Shown: positions 8,589 to 17,062, counted from the stretch's first letter. The stretch: 64,000 nucleotides of DNA from Streptantibioticus ferralitis (GCF_029223525.1 NZ_JARHTQ010000010.1:124001-188000); one strand, 5' to 3'. Notes: generated from the sequence alone by a model not told the origin. Made by a program: numbers and translations.

Positions 8589-8731
8589 GATCCCCGTCTC
8601 CTCTCATGGACGCCGGACAGGGGCCCGAGCGCTCACCGGGGCAGATGTCCTCACTCCAAGTGTCCGATCCATCGTCCCGCCTCGCATGGGGACGAAGGGC
8701 CTTGCCCGTGGGCCGCCTGACCCGGGCGGGT

Positions 8732-8761
8732 GGGTGGGTGGCGGCTGGGTGGGTGGCGGCT
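8732..8761 (+). repeat. 15-bp G-rich tandem duplication
   Basis: gggtgggtggcggct occurs twice head to tail, within a G-rich run between the divergent CBS-BON and XRE-PPOX genes. The GGG runs could form a G-quadruplex on the plus strand. It lies in the shared promoter region, so a regulatory effect is possible but unproven. Confidence 0.6.
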
Positions 8762-8838
8762 GATCCACGATGGACGTGACGACGGCTGCGCATGGCGGAG
8801 GAACCGCTGGGCCCAACAGCGGAAGGAGGTGGTTGGCT

Positions 8839-9522
8839 GTGTCCAAGAGGCTGCCCCCGACGAGTCCAACACGAGAACCGTTGGCAGACCGAGGTGACAT
8901 CGGACGGCGGGTCGAACAACGGCGCGCGGAGCTCGGCCTCACCCGGGAGGAGCTGGACACCCGAGCGCGGGTGGCACCCGGATACACCCAGTACGTGGAG
9001 GAACACTCGGTGACTCCGGACGTCAGCGGACTGCTCACTTTGGCCGCGGCCTTGAACACCAGCATGGGCGTGCTGCTGGGCAGTCATGCCGACCTGCCGC
9101 CCGGCCTGGGCAAGGCGGCCTACCATCCCGATCTGGTGGAGATGGACCAGCAGGAGTGCCGCGACCGGCTCTCCACGCACGGTGTGGGCAGGGTGGCGTT
9201 GAACACCGCCGACGGGCTGGTCATCATGCCGGTCAGCTACACGATGGCCGACGACACGGTCGCCTTCCGCACCACGTACGACCACAGCCTGGCGACCGCT
9301 GACGGCACCGACGTGGCGTTCGAGGTGGACCGGATTGACGAAGCACTCAGCCAGGGCTGGAGCGTGCTCGTCGTCGGGCGGATCTACCGGGTCGCGGACC
9401 GGGACACCGCGCAGCAACTGACGGAGCGGGCGCACACCGCTCCCTGGCCGGGAGGCGAAGACGAACTGTGGATGCGCATAGTCCCGGGGCGCCGAACTGG
9501 CCGTCGGATACAAGTGCGTTGA
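8839..9522 (+). CDS. XRE-type HTH regulator fused to a PPOX flavin/cofactor-binding domain
   Basis: A 227-residue protein. An XRE helix-turn-helix (about 21-75: RVEQRRAELGLTREELDTRA, then YTQYVEEHSVTP) is joined to a pyridoxamine-5'-phosphate-oxidase-like split beta-barrel (about 95-220: STHGVGRVALNTADGLVIMP, then DRIDEALSQGWSVLVVGR). The fusion suggests a transcription factor that senses FMN, F420, haem or another cofactor through the barrel. The GTG at 8839 is chosen because GGAAGGAGG lies nine bases upstream; an ATG further upstream has no such site. Two paralogues lie at 29091 and 30880. It is divergent from the CBS-BON/USP transcript and convergent with the effector-domain gene. Confidence 0.85.
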   Translation: MSKRLPPTSPTREPLADRGDIGRRVEQRRAELGLTREELDTRARVAPGYTQYVEEHSVTPDVSGLLTLAAALNTSMGVLLGSHADLPPGLGKAAYHPDLVEMDQQECRDRLSTHGVGRVALNTADGLVIMPVSYTMADDTVAFRTTYDHSLATADGTDVAFEVDRIDEALSQGWSVLVVGRIYRVADRDTAQQLTERAHTAPWPGGEDELWMRIVPGRRTGRRIQVR

Positions 9523-9546
9523 CTCTCCGGGCGCCCGCACGGCTTC

Positions 9547-10020
9547 TCATCCGCGCTCGCCGCTGCCGTACGGTGCGAACAGGTCCAAAAGCCGGGTGCG
9601 GGCCGCCACCAGGCGGTGGCCGATGACAGCCGCCACGGCCATCGCGACCGCCTGCCCCAGCTCCGAGTCCCCCGCGCACAGGGCACGCACCGCCTCCGCA
9701 TCGAACTCATCGGCGTGTACCTCGGTGAGCGCTCTCGCGCCCAAATGCCACACGTACGGCGCGAACAACCAGGACCAGCCCAGTAGGTCCTCCGACTCCA
9801 ACAGCTCCACATCGGCTGCCCGACGCCCGGGCACGTGCAGGTCGAGCGCGACCCTGCCGGAGCGCAACACCCAGAAACGGTCGGCCTTGCCGCCCTCGTG
9901 GAAGATGCGATGGCCAGAGGCGAAGGTCACCTCATGGCTCAACTCCATCAGGGTCTTCTGCTTGGCAGCCGGGATCCCGCGAAGGAACGCGGGGCCCAGG
10001 CTGGGGCTTCGGCCGGTCAT
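9547..10020 (-). CDS. stand-alone cyclic-nucleotide-binding domain protein (Crp-like, no HTH)
   Basis: A 157-residue protein with a single Crp/cNMP effector fold: FASGHRIFHEGGKADRFWVL, SGRVALDLHVPGR, then ELLESEDLLGWSWLF, and a C-terminal helix ending RTRLLDLF. No DNA-binding wing follows, so it is not a transcription factor on its own. It may bind a nucleotide, haem or a redox ligand and act on a partner protein. It clearly resembles the protein embedded in the hydrogenase operon at 15770-16231, which shares LLGWSWLF and RTRLLDL. The two probably arose by duplication, and both may report to the same partner system. Confidence 0.8.
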   Translation of the reverse strand: MTGRSPSLGPAFLRGIPAAKQKTLMELSHEVTFASGHRIFHEGGKADRFWVLRSGRVALDLHVPGRRAADVELLESEDLLGWSWLFAPYVWHLGARALTEVHADEFDAEAVRALCAGDSELGQAVAMAVAAVIGHRLVAARTRLLDLFAPYGSGERG

Positions 10021-10043
10021 ACAGCTGCGCCTCCTTACGGCCG

Positions 10044-10907
10044 CTACTCGTGCGGAACGACGGCGACCGGACAGGGCGCGTGATGCAGCACCGCGTGGTT
10101 CACCAGACCGAGTTGCAGACCGAAGGCACCCGAGCGTCGCCTGGCGCCCACCACGAGCAGTTCTGCGGATCGGGCTGCGTCCAGCAGCGACTTGCGGGCG
10201 TGTCCCTCAACGACTTCTCGACGTACCCGGACCTCGGGGTACTTGGCCGTGGCATCGCGCAGCGCGTCATCCAGCCACTCTTCGGCCTCTCGTTGCGCGG
10301 ACTGTCTGGCATCGTCCAACTGCCCCGTATCGGCTGTCGCCGGGCTTCGCCACGCATGGACGACGGCTAATCCGGCGCCTCGCAGCGCCGCCTCCGTGAA
10401 GGCGAAGTCCACGGTCGCCGCCGCGGTGCCCGGATCGCCAACACCGAGCGCGACCCAGCGATCGCCGTTGTCAGGCTTGGCTTCGTCACCCCGTACGACG
10501 ATCACTGGGCACTGGGCGCCAGCGGCGACGGACAGGCCGACAGAGCCCAGCAGCAGTGCCGCGAGTTCACCGCGGCCGCGGCTGCCCACGACGATTCCGA
10601 GGGCGTTACGGCCCTCGTCGAGCAGTCCCTCCGCCGGATCCTCGGCGAGGATTTCGGTGGATACGGCCACGTCGGAGTGGCGCCGCTCGCAGCGTTCGCT
10701 GGCGGACGCCACGATGTGCTCGGCAAACACCGCTCCCGAAGGGCGGGCAGTACGCACAGACGGCACGACCTGTTCGTAGTGCGCCAACAGGGACGCGTAC
10801 ACGATGCGAAGCGGTGCCCGGCGGAGGGCGGCTTCGTCGGCCGCCCAGTCCACCGCGCGGAGTGCGGCGTCCGAACCATCGGTGCCCACGACCAGGGGAA
10901 GGGACAT
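10044..10907 (-). CDS. tandem universal stress protein
   Basis: A 287-residue protein with two UspA domains. Domain 1 begins PLVVGTDGSDAALRAVDWAA and carries an intact ATP signature, VVGSRGRGELAALLLGS. Domain 2 ends VVGARRRSGAFGLQLG, where the signature is altered. As in the other USPs here, only the first half is predicted to bind ATP. It lies 23 bp upstream of the effector-domain gene on the same strand and is probably co-transcribed with it. Expression under oxygen or nutrient limitation is expected from the neighbourhood, but no operator could be recognised. Confidence 0.92.
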   Translation of the reverse strand: MSLPLVVGTDGSDAALRAVDWAADEAALRRAPLRIVYASLLAHYEQVVPSVRTARPSGAVFAEHIVASASERCERRHSDVAVSTEILAEDPAEGLLDEGRNALGIVVGSRGRGELAALLLGSVGLSVAAGAQCPVIVVRGDEAKPDNGDRWVALGVGDPGTAAATVDFAFTEAALRGAGLAVVHAWRSPATADTGQLDDARQSAQREAEEWLDDALRDATAKYPEVRVRREVVEGHARKSLLDAARSAELLVVGARRRSGAFGLQLGLVNHAVLHHAPCPVAVVPHE

Positions 10908-11094
10908 TCCTCTTCACCACCTCTCGGTGAACCACGGTGGGACTCTCTCCGCAGGCTGTCAGCTGGCAAGCCGGGTGGCATGGGCGCAACGGCCTTTGAC
11001 CGGGGAGGTTCGGCCCAATGGTCCAAGCCGGGCCTCCAGACACACGCCTCGCCGGTGCTCGCGAACCTCCAAGGGCGGACGGACAGTGAGGTCC

Positions 11095-11580
11095 ATGCAG
11101 ATGCAGCCGGGGCCAGATCCACAGACGCCGCACCAGGAGACACCGCAGGAACGGGCCGATCGCAACCTGGTGGAACTTCTTCAGGAACTCCGCGTTGTCC
11201 AGACAGGCGTACAGATCGTCTTCGCCTTCCTGCTGGGCCTGGCCTTCACCAGCCGCTTTCCGCAGCTCAACGACTTCCAGGTCGGCACCTACGTCGTCAC
11301 GCTGCTGCTTACCGTCGTCGCCTCTGCCGTCCTCGCCACCCCGGTGGCCCTGCACCGCGCACTGTTCCACCGAGGTGCGAAGCCTCGCATCGTGGCCCTT
11401 TCCGCTCGGCTCACAGAAGTCGGCCTAGTCGCCCTGGCGCTGGCGCTCAACGGCGCCGTCCTCCTCTTGATGGACGTCGTCCTCGGCCTGGCCGATGCCA
11501 TCGCCATCACCTGCATCACCACTGCGCTGTTCGCCGGTCTGTGGTTCTTCCTGCCTTGGACGATGCGCCGTCAGCGATAG
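11095..11580 (+). CDS. small integral membrane protein (DUF6328-like)
   Basis: A protein of about 161 residues. A short polar N-terminus (RNLVELLQELRVVQTGVQIV) is followed by four hydrophobic segments: FAFLLGLAF, VGTYVVTLLLTVVASAVLAT, LVALALALNGAVLLLMDVV and ITTALFAGLWFFLPW. The ELRVxQTGVQxxFAFLL opening followed by four helices is typical of the actinobacterial DUF6328 family, whose function is unknown. The start could be ATG 11095, the nearby ATG 11101 or GTG 11086; none has a strong ribosome site. It diverges from the universal stress gene at 10907 and lies inside the stress island, so membrane stress is a plausible but unproven theme. Confidence 0.75.
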   Translation: MQMQPGPDPQTPHQETPQERADRNLVELLQELRVVQTGVQIVFAFLLGLAFTSRFPQLNDFQVGTYVVTLLLTVVASAVLATPVALHRALFHRGAKPRIVALSARLTEVGLVALALALNGAVLLLMDVVLGLADAIAITCITTALFAGLWFFLPWTMRRQR

Positions 11581-11581
11581 G

Positions 11582-11875
11582 GAACCTTGGGCAGCGCGGG
11601 ACCGGACAGCCCGTGGCAGCAGTGAGGGTGCGGGCACATATGCGTGGATGCAGGGGGAGGCGGTGGGCCCGGAGCCACCGGTGGAGATCCGTACCACTGT
11701 GGAGCACGGCAACCCGGCAAACGTACTGCTCCGTGCCGCCGAGGGCGCGTCGCTCCTGGTCGTGGGGAACCGCGGCCACGGTGGGCTCACCGAGGCGCTC
11801 CTGGGCTCCGTCGGCCAACACCGCACCCAGCACGCGCCCTGCTCTGTCGTCATCGTCCGCGATCAGGTTCGCTGA
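11582..11875 (+). pseudogene. universal stress protein, C-terminal remnant
   Basis: The frame reads PPVEIRTTVEHGNPANVLLR, then LLVVGNRGHGGLTEALLGSV and HAPCSVVIVRDQVR. This is the second half of a UspA domain with an intact G-2x-G-9x-G-S nucleotide loop. The first beta-alpha unit (VVVGVDGS-type) is absent because the frame abuts the end of the DUF6328 gene. An internal ATG at 11648 could still start a peptide of about 75 residues. A decayed fourth USP is the simplest reading. Confidence 0.7.
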
Positions 11876-12055
11876 AACGTACACACCGCCGCCCAACTCA
11901 TATGTCATCGGTTCCCCCGGCTGACCGAACTACTCGCGGCAGCGGACCTTGCCTTGGAGCAGGCTGAACGCGAGGACTTCGTCCGTCGCCGATGGGCCGC
12001 CGAAGCTCGGCGGACCGCACGCTGGCAGCGCGATGAGCGCAGGAGGCAGCCATGA
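11876..12055 (+). other. possible short coupled ORF
   Basis: Directly after the stop of the USP remnant, the same frame stays open for 59 codons (LTELLAAADLALEQAERED, then VRRRWAAEARRTARWQRDER). Its TGA overlaps the ATG of the next USP gene as ATGA, the hallmark of coupled translation. No ATG or GTG start is visible. The highly charged helical reading may be a small unrecognised protein, or the tail of a decayed one. Confidence is low. Confidence 0.25.
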
Positions 12056-12924
12056 CCACCAGCACCTGGGCAGGAGACGTCGTGGTCGGCGTCGACGGCT
12101 CCGAGGACTCCGACCGCGCCCTGGACTGGGCCGCGGCCGAGGCCCACCACCGTGGCAGCGCGCTGCACATCGTGCACGGGGTCGGCACCGCCCCGGATCC
12201 GGACAAGGGGACCGGCTTGACCAACGGAGACCTGGTGACCGTGCAATCGGCGCGCTCGATGCTGGACGAGGCGGGAGAACGGGCTACGCACGAGCATCCA
12301 GGCCTGAAGGTGACCACCACCCTCGCCTACGAGGAGGGGCCACAGGCGGTCCTGGCGACCGCCGCCGGAGCCGCGCTCATCGTGCTCGGCACCCGGGGAC
12401 GAGGCGGCTTCGCCGCCCTGCTGTTGGGATCCGTCACACTTCGCGTCGCGGCGCACACCACCTGCCCGCTGGTCGTCGTACGCGGTGAGCGGGCCCAGCC
12501 CACAATTGGGACGGTTATGGTCGGGGTGCAGGACGAGAAGGACGCACAGACCGTGCGGTTCGCCCTCATCACCGCCGCGCGTTGGCACGCCTCGGTGCGT
12601 GCACTGCACGCGTGGCAACCACTCGGTGAAGTCGGGCTGATGGCCACGCAGGTCGACACGGTGCACGAGCTGCGGGCCGCACACACCGCACTGCTGTCCC
12701 GCACCGTCGAGGCCGCGCATCTGACCGCTCCGGAAGCACCGCTGTCCCAGGAGGTCGTGGTGAGCAGGGCCGCCACCGCCCTCGTGGAGGCGTCGTCCGA
12801 GGCCGACCTGCTGGTGGTGGCCGCCCACCGGCCGCACGGGCCGCTGGGGCTGCGCCTCGGGCCGGTCGTCCACGCCGTCCTGCACCATTCGCACTGTCCC
12901 GTCGCCATGGTGCCGGACCGATGA
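12052..12924 (+). CDS. tandem universal stress protein
   Basis: A 290-residue protein with two UspA domains. Domain 1 (about 6-145) starts DVVVGVDGSEDSDRALDWAA and has an intact ATP loop, VLGTRGRGGFAALLLGS. Domain 2 (about 150-290) starts GTVMVGVQDEKDAQTVRFAL and ends VVAAHRPHGPLGLRLGPVVH, with the glycine pattern changed. A ribosome site, AGGAGGCAGCC, sits before the ATG at 12052. The CBS-BON gene follows 109 bp downstream on the same strand, repeating the USP plus CBS-BON pairing of 7009-8588. This is the third complete USP in 6 kb. Confidence 0.92.
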   Translation: MTTSTWAGDVVVGVDGSEDSDRALDWAAAEAHHRGSALHIVHGVGTAPDPDKGTGLTNGDLVTVQSARSMLDEAGERATHEHPGLKVTTTLAYEEGPQAVLATAAGAALIVLGTRGRGGFAALLLGSVTLRVAAHTTCPLVVVRGERAQPTIGTVMVGVQDEKDAQTVRFALITAARWHASVRALHAWQPLGEVGLMATQVDTVHELRAAHTALLSRTVEAAHLTAPEAPLSQEVVVSRAATALVEASSEADLLVVAAHRPHGPLGLRLGPVVHAVLHHSHCPVAMVPDR

Positions 12925-12968
12925 GGCCAGGCACCCTGAGTGCCTATGTGCCTTGGAGGACTGGTCCG

Positions 12969-12994
12969 TTCGACCCTGCCGCGAGCTGGTCGAA
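12969..12994. promoter_or_regulatory. inverted repeat upstream of CBS-BON gene
   Basis: TTCGACC and GGTCGAA form perfect 7-bp arms separated by 12 bp, 40 bp before the CBS-BON start codon. The spacing could suit a dimeric regulator. No factor can be named and a chance match is possible. Confidence 0.25.
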
Positions 12995-13033
12995 GGGCCT
13001 AGCGTGCGTGGTGGACGCCCCTGGGAGGTAACG

Positions 13034-13717
13034 ATGGTCGGGTCGACCGTGCACGATGTGATGACGAAGGATGTCGCGGCCGTTCGCCTGCACACCCCGT
13101 ACAAGGAGATCGTGCGGATCCTTCAGGAGCGCCGCATCAGCGCACTTCCGGTCCTGGATGACGACGGCAAACTGGCGGGCGTGGTCTCCGAGGCCGACCT
13201 GCTGGACAAGACATCGGGCGAGGAAGGTCACACCGGACCGCTGAGCGGACTGCGTCGGCGATCCCACCACGGGCCGAAGGCGACCGGTCTCACCGCTGGT
13301 GCCGTCATGACTGCTCCAGCGATCATCGTGAACGCCACGGCGAGCGTGGCCGCGGCGGCGCGGATCATGGCTCGTCGCGGGGTGAAACGCCTGCCCGTGG
13401 TGGACGACCAAGGGCGACTGGTGGGCATCGTCAGCCGCCGCGACCTGTTGCGGCTCTATCTCCGGTCGGACGAAGAGATCCGCGAGGAGATCCAGCGGGA
13501 TGTGTTCATGCGGGTGTTGTGGGCGGATCCTGAGAACATCGACATCGAGGTGCACGACGGAGTCGTCACCTTGACCGGCATGCTGGAGCAGCGCAGCGCG
13601 ATTCCGGTGGCAGAACGGCTGAGCCATTCCGTGGGCGGTGTGGTCGAGGTCGTCAACCGTCTCACTTACCGCTTTGACGACACCGAGGGCAGGCCGACGT
13701 TCCGATCCGTCGAATGA
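13034..13717 (+). CDS. CBS-CBS-BON domain protein
   Basis: A 227-residue paralogue of the protein at 7905-8588. The first CBS motif is ISALPVLDDDGKLAGVVSEA, the second is VKRLPVVDDQGRLVGIVSRR, and a BON domain follows (EVHDGVVTLTGMLEQRSAIP). The ATG at 13034 is chosen because GGGAGGT lies just upstream; longer versions read through the intergenic region. The CBS pair should bind AMP/ATP-type nucleotides. It is convergent with a third copy at 13736-14404, leaving only 18 bp between their stops, so the two were probably placed tail to tail by duplication. Confidence 0.87.
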   Translation: MVGSTVHDVMTKDVAAVRLHTPYKEIVRILQERRISALPVLDDDGKLAGVVSEADLLDKTSGEEGHTGPLSGLRRRSHHGPKATGLTAGAVMTAPAIIVNATASVAAAARIMARRGVKRLPVVDDQGRLVGIVSRRDLLRLYLRSDEEIREEIQRDVFMRVLWADPENIDIEVHDGVVTLTGMLEQRSAIPVAERLSHSVGGVVEVVNRLTYRFDDTEGRPTFRSVE

Positions 13718-13735
13718 CGCGAGACACGCCCGTGC

Positions 13736-14404
13736 TCAGGACGGTTCGAACCGCTTGTGTCGCGTGGACGCCAGATCGCATTCGACATCCACCACGCCTT
13801 CGACCGCACGCGTCAGGCGGACCGCGATGGGCACGAGCGAGGCGTCCGGCACCTGGCCGCGAAGGACGGCGACGCCCTGGTCAACGGTGACGTCGACCGG
13901 GGGCGAGCCGCTGGGGAAGAGCAGCCCGATGATGTCGCGACGGATCTCCTCCTCGATGTCCTGGTCACCGCGCATGAAGACCTTCAGCAGGTCACCACGG
14001 CTGACCACGCCCGCCAGATGCCCCTCGGCGTCGATCACCGGCAGGCGTTTGACGTGTGCGTGCGCCATGGCCCGTGCCGCCTGGGCGAGCGTGGCGTCTG
14101 CGTGGACGGTCACCGCGGGGGTGCTCATCAACTGCTCAGCCGTGGTCGCGCCCGCCTTCGCGAGATCGCTCAGGCGCTGGAGTTGCTCGATGCGGGCCGG
14201 GTCGCTGTCGCGGAACTCCTCCTTGGGCAGCAGATCGGCCTCCGAGACGACGCCGATCACGCGCCCCTCGCCTTCGAGGACGGGCAGTGCGCTGACCTTC
14301 CACTGCTGCATGGTCTGGACGATCTCCTTGAAGGATGCGTCGCGCCCCACTGCGACGACGGTGTGTGTCATCACGTCACTGACGATGTGCGGGCTGTGCG
14401 GCAT
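13736..14404 (-). CDS. CBS-CBS-BON domain protein
   Basis: The third CBS-CBS-BON protein, 222 residues. The CBS motifs are VSALPVLEGEGRVIGVVSEA and VKRLPVIDAEGHLAGVVSRG, and the BON segment is VTVDQGVAVLRGQVPDASLV. It is read away from the hydrogenase operon, from a 229-bp shared intergenic region. Its promoter may therefore be co-controlled with the hydrogenase genes. Nucleotide sensing by the CBS pair is known for the family; the partner is not. Confidence 0.87.
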   Translation of the reverse strand: MPHSPHIVSDVMTHTVVAVGRDASFKEIVQTMQQWKVSALPVLEGEGRVIGVVSEADLLPKEEFRDSDPARIEQLQRLSDLAKAGATTAEQLMSTPAVTVHADATLAQAARAMAHAHVKRLPVIDAEGHLAGVVSRGDLLKVFMRGDQDIEEEIRRDIIGLLFPSGSPPVDVTVDQGVAVLRGQVPDASLVPIAVRLTRAVEGVVDVECDLASTRHKRFEPS

Positions 14405-14633
14405 GGCGGCCTCTTCTCCGCAGGACGGTGCGTCTTCCTACTACCAGCGTCCGCCCACGCCGCCCGAACCGGGATGGGCCGGAGGTCCTCGGATGCTTCT
14501 TGGTGGTCGCGGCGGCACTGACGGCCGTACGAAGGAAGGACAGGGCCACTCGGGCCATCTCGCGGAAGTCGGCCCCCGCCCGCCGACCATGGTCCACACA
14601 TACTGGCCGAACGGGACAATCAGGAGGTCGTTG

Positions 14634-15773
14634 ATGGCTGACGGCGGCGCCGCGGTGATCGACAAGGCGGGGCTGGACGCGCTGATCACCGCCCTGGCCG
14701 GGCGCGGTCGCACGGTCATCGGACCGACCGTACGCGACGGGGCGATCGTCCTGGCCGAGCTGTCCGGTGGCGATGAACTCCCCTACGGCTGGGGCGTGGA
14801 GCTGGAAGCGGGTCACTACCGGTTGCGGGAACGGGCGGACAGCGCCGCGTTCGCGCACAGCGCGGGCCCGCAGTCCTGGAAGACGTTCCTGCACCCACCC
14901 CGGGAACGGCAGTGGACCGCCGATCGCGCCGCCGACGGCGAGTTGGCGTTCAGCGAGGACCGGACACCGCCGCCCGCGTACGCCTTCCTCGGGGTGCGCC
15001 CGTGCGATCTACGGGCCATCGCGGTGCAGGACCGGGTGTTGACCGCCGGGCCACACGCCGACTCCCGGTATCGGGGGCGCCGCAGGCGGGCCTTCCTGGT
15101 CGCCGTGGAGTGCACGGAACCGGGCGCCACCTGCTTCTGCGTGTCCATGGGCACCGGCCCCGCCGTGGGCCCCGGCTACGACCTGGCGCTGACCGAGGTG
15201 CTCGACGACGAAGGACACCGCTTCCTGATCCGGGCCGGTACCGAAGAAGGCAAGTCCGTACTGGCCGAGCTGCCCCAGCGCCCCGCCGACCCCGCCACCC
15301 GGACCGCGGCCCGTGAGCGGGTCGCGGAGGCGGCCGACCACATGGGCCGTACGATGCCGCCGGTCGACCTGCGAACGCTGATGCGCGACACACTGGACGC
15401 CGAGCGCTGGAACGACGTCACCGCACGCTGCCTCACCTGCGGCAACTGCACGATGGTGTGCCCCACCTGCTTCTGCACCAGCACCGAGGACATCACCGAC
15501 CTCACCGGCGACCACGCCGAGCGGTGGCGCCGCTGGGAGTCCTGCTACGACCTTGACTTCACCCACCTGGCGGGCGCCGGCTCGGTCCGTAGCTCGCCGC
15601 GCAGCCGCTACCGGCAGTGGCTCACCCACAAGATCGGCACCTGGCACGACCAGTTCGGCAGCTCCGGATGCGTCGGCTGCGGCCGGTGCATCGTGTGGTG
15701 TCCGACCGGCATCGACATCACCGAGGAAGCGCATGCGCTCAACGCGGAGCGGGCGGCAGGGCAGGCCCGATGA
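14634..15773 (+). CDS. hydB: NiFe hydrogenase (group 3b-like) beta subunit, iron-sulfur protein
   Basis: A 379-residue cytoplasmic electron-transfer subunit. The N-terminal two thirds match the hydrogenase/sulfhydrogenase beta-subunit fold (SWKTFLHPPRE, then AFLGVRPCDLRAIAVQD). The C-terminus holds two four-cysteine motifs, CLTCGNCTMVCPTCFC at about residue 266 and CVGCGRCIVWCPTGID at about 347, for 4Fe-4S clusters. In group 3b enzymes this chain links the NiFe core to the flavin subunit. The ATG at 14634 follows CAGGAGG. It is the first gene of an overlapping operon that runs to about 23.15 kb. No hyp maturation genes lie in the window, so these must be elsewhere. Confidence 0.9.
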   Translation: MADGGAAVIDKAGLDALITALAGRGRTVIGPTVRDGAIVLAELSGGDELPYGWGVELEAGHYRLRERADSAAFAHSAGPQSWKTFLHPPRERQWTADRAADGELAFSEDRTPPPAYAFLGVRPCDLRAIAVQDRVLTAGPHADSRYRGRRRRAFLVAVECTEPGATCFCVSMGTGPAVGPGYDLALTEVLDDEGHRFLIRAGTEEGKSVLAELPQRPADPATRTAARERVAEAADHMGRTMPPVDLRTLMRDTLDAERWNDVTARCLTCGNCTMVCPTCFCTSTEDITDLTGDHAERWRRWESCYDLDFTHLAGAGSVRSSPRSRYRQWLTHKIGTWHDQFGSSGCVGCGRCIVWCPTGIDITEEAHALNAERAAGQAR

Positions 15774-16231
15774 CGGACGGCTTCCTCGGATCCCTGTCGC
15801 CTACCCTCCGTGGTTGGTTGCTCGGCTTCGCGCACGAAACCTCTTTCCCCAGTGACATCCGCATCTTCGACGAAGGCGGCGAGGCCGACCGCTTCTGGAT
15901 CGTCCGCACCGGGCTGATCGCCCTCGACGTGCACGTCCCGGCCCGAGGCCCGGTCGTCGTCGAGACGGTCGGCGACGGCGAACTGCTCGGCTGGTCCTGG
16001 CTGTTCGAGCCGTACCAATGGCACCTGGGCGCGTTGACCCGCACCGCCGTGCAGGCGTACGAGTTCGACGCTCCGCAGGTGCGCGCAGCGATGGACGAGG
16101 ACCCGGCGGCCGGGCTGGCGTTGTTCCGTGCCATCGGCGACCAGGTGATCGGACGGCGGCTGAAGTCTGCCCGCACCCGGCTGCTCGACCTGTACGGGCC
16201 ACGAGCCTACGAGAGCGGTCCGGTCCGATGA
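15770..16231 (+). CDS. stand-alone cyclic-nucleotide-binding (Crp-like) protein in the hydrogenase operon
   Basis: A 153-residue single cNMP-type effector domain: FPSDIRIFDEGGEADRFWIV, then ETVGDGELLGWSWLFEPYQW, with an RTRLLDLYG tail. There is no HTH. The start overlaps the beta-subunit stop and the end overlaps the gamma-subunit start, both ATGA-type, so its dose is tied to the enzyme. A regulatory or assembly role for the hydrogenase is likely: it may sense a nucleotide or redox ligand and gate electron transfer. Its paralogue at 9547-10020 has the same architecture. Placement between two structural subunits is unusual for a mere transcription regulator. Confidence 0.82.
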   Translation: MTDGFLGSLSPTLRGWLLGFAHETSFPSDIRIFDEGGEADRFWIVRTGLIALDVHVPARGPVVVETVGDGELLGWSWLFEPYQWHLGALTRTAVQAYEFDAPQVRAAMDEDPAAGLALFRAIGDQVIGRRLKSARTRLLDLYGPRAYESGPVR

Positions 16232-17061
16232 CGGTTATCGCTCCGCGGGTCTGCGTGGCGACGGTGCCCGTTCCGTACCAGGTGGTGGAGTGCTCGGCGG
16301 AGTCGGCGGACACCGCCACGATTGCCGTGGAACCGGTGGCCGCGCCGCTTCCGGCCTTCGCGCCGGGCCAGTTCGCGATGGTGTACGCCTTCGGCGTCGG
16401 CGATGTCCCGCTGTCGGTGTGCGGAATCGACGGGCACCGCCTCACCCATACCGTCCGCTCCGTCGGCGCGACCTCCGGGGCGCTGCGGTCGTTGCGGCCG
16501 GGTACCAGGGTGGGGGTGCGCGGCCCGTTCGGTACCGCGTGGGACCTGTCCTCCGCGTCCGGGCGGGACCTGGTGGTGGTGGCCGGTGGCATCGGGCTGG
16601 CGCCGCTGCGTCCCCTGGTGCACGGCGCGCTCGCCGCACCGGAGCGCTACGGGAGGGTGAACGTCCTGATTGGAGCACGCACGCCCGGCGACCTGCTCTA
16701 CACCGAGGAGTTGCCGCGCTGGCGGGCCGACACGCGGACCTTGGTGACCGTCGACCGGCCCGATGCCACCTGGACCGGGGATGTGGGTGTGGTGACCGCC
16801 CTGCTCGACCGGGCCGCCTTCGATCCGTCCAGCTCGGTGGCGTTCGTCTGCGGGCCCGAGGTGATGATCCGGGCCACCGCCCGCGAGTTGGTCCACCGCG
16901 GCGTGGATCCGGACCGTATCCGGGTCTCCCTGGAGCGCACGATGCACTGTGGAACCGGCCACTGTGGGCACTGCCAGCTCGGCCCGCTGCTGCTGTGCCG
17001 GGACGGTCCCGTCGTCACCTGGACGCACGCCCAACCACTGCTTTCGGTAAGGGAGTTGTGA
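16228..17061 (+). CDS. hydG: NiFe hydrogenase gamma subunit (FAD/NAD(P) oxidoreductase)
   Basis: A 277-residue ferredoxin-NADP reductase-like subunit. The FAD part covers about residues 15-105 ([20 protein letters not shown]), followed by the NAD(P)-binding part at about 110-230 ([18 protein letters not shown], then [12 protein letters not shown]). The C-terminus carries a cysteine cluster, [19 protein letters not shown], matching the 2Fe-2S site of this family. It would pass electrons between NAD(P)H and the NiFe core. The ATG at 16228 overlaps the end of the effector-domain gene. Group 3b enzymes can oxidise H2 to reduce NADP+ or run in reverse to dispose of reductant; which applies here cannot be told. 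Confidence 0.9.
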   Translation: MTVIAPRVCVATVPVPYQVVECSAESADTATIAVEPVAAPLPAFAPGQFAMVYAFGVGDVPLSVCGIDGHRLTHTVRSVGATSGALRSLRPGTRVGVRGPFGTAWDLSSASGRDLVVVAGGIGLAPLRPLVHGALAAPERYGRVNVLIGARTPGDLLYTEELPRWRADTRTLVTVDRPDATWTGDVGVVTALLDRAAFDPSSSVAFVCGPEVMIRATARELVHRGVDPDRIRVSLERTMHCGTGHCGHCQLGPLLLCRDGPVVTWTHAQPLLSVREL

Positions 17062-17062
17062 C

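Noticed and set aside
13638-14633. Upstream extension of the hydrogenase beta-subunit frame
   Set aside because: It reads through the antisense strand of a CBS-BON gene. CAGGAGG plus ATG at 14634 marks the true start.
14405-14633. gggccactcgggcc as a hypoxia-regulator box for the hydrogenase operon
   Set aside because: A direct rather than inverted arrangement; no second example was found upstream of the other stress genes.
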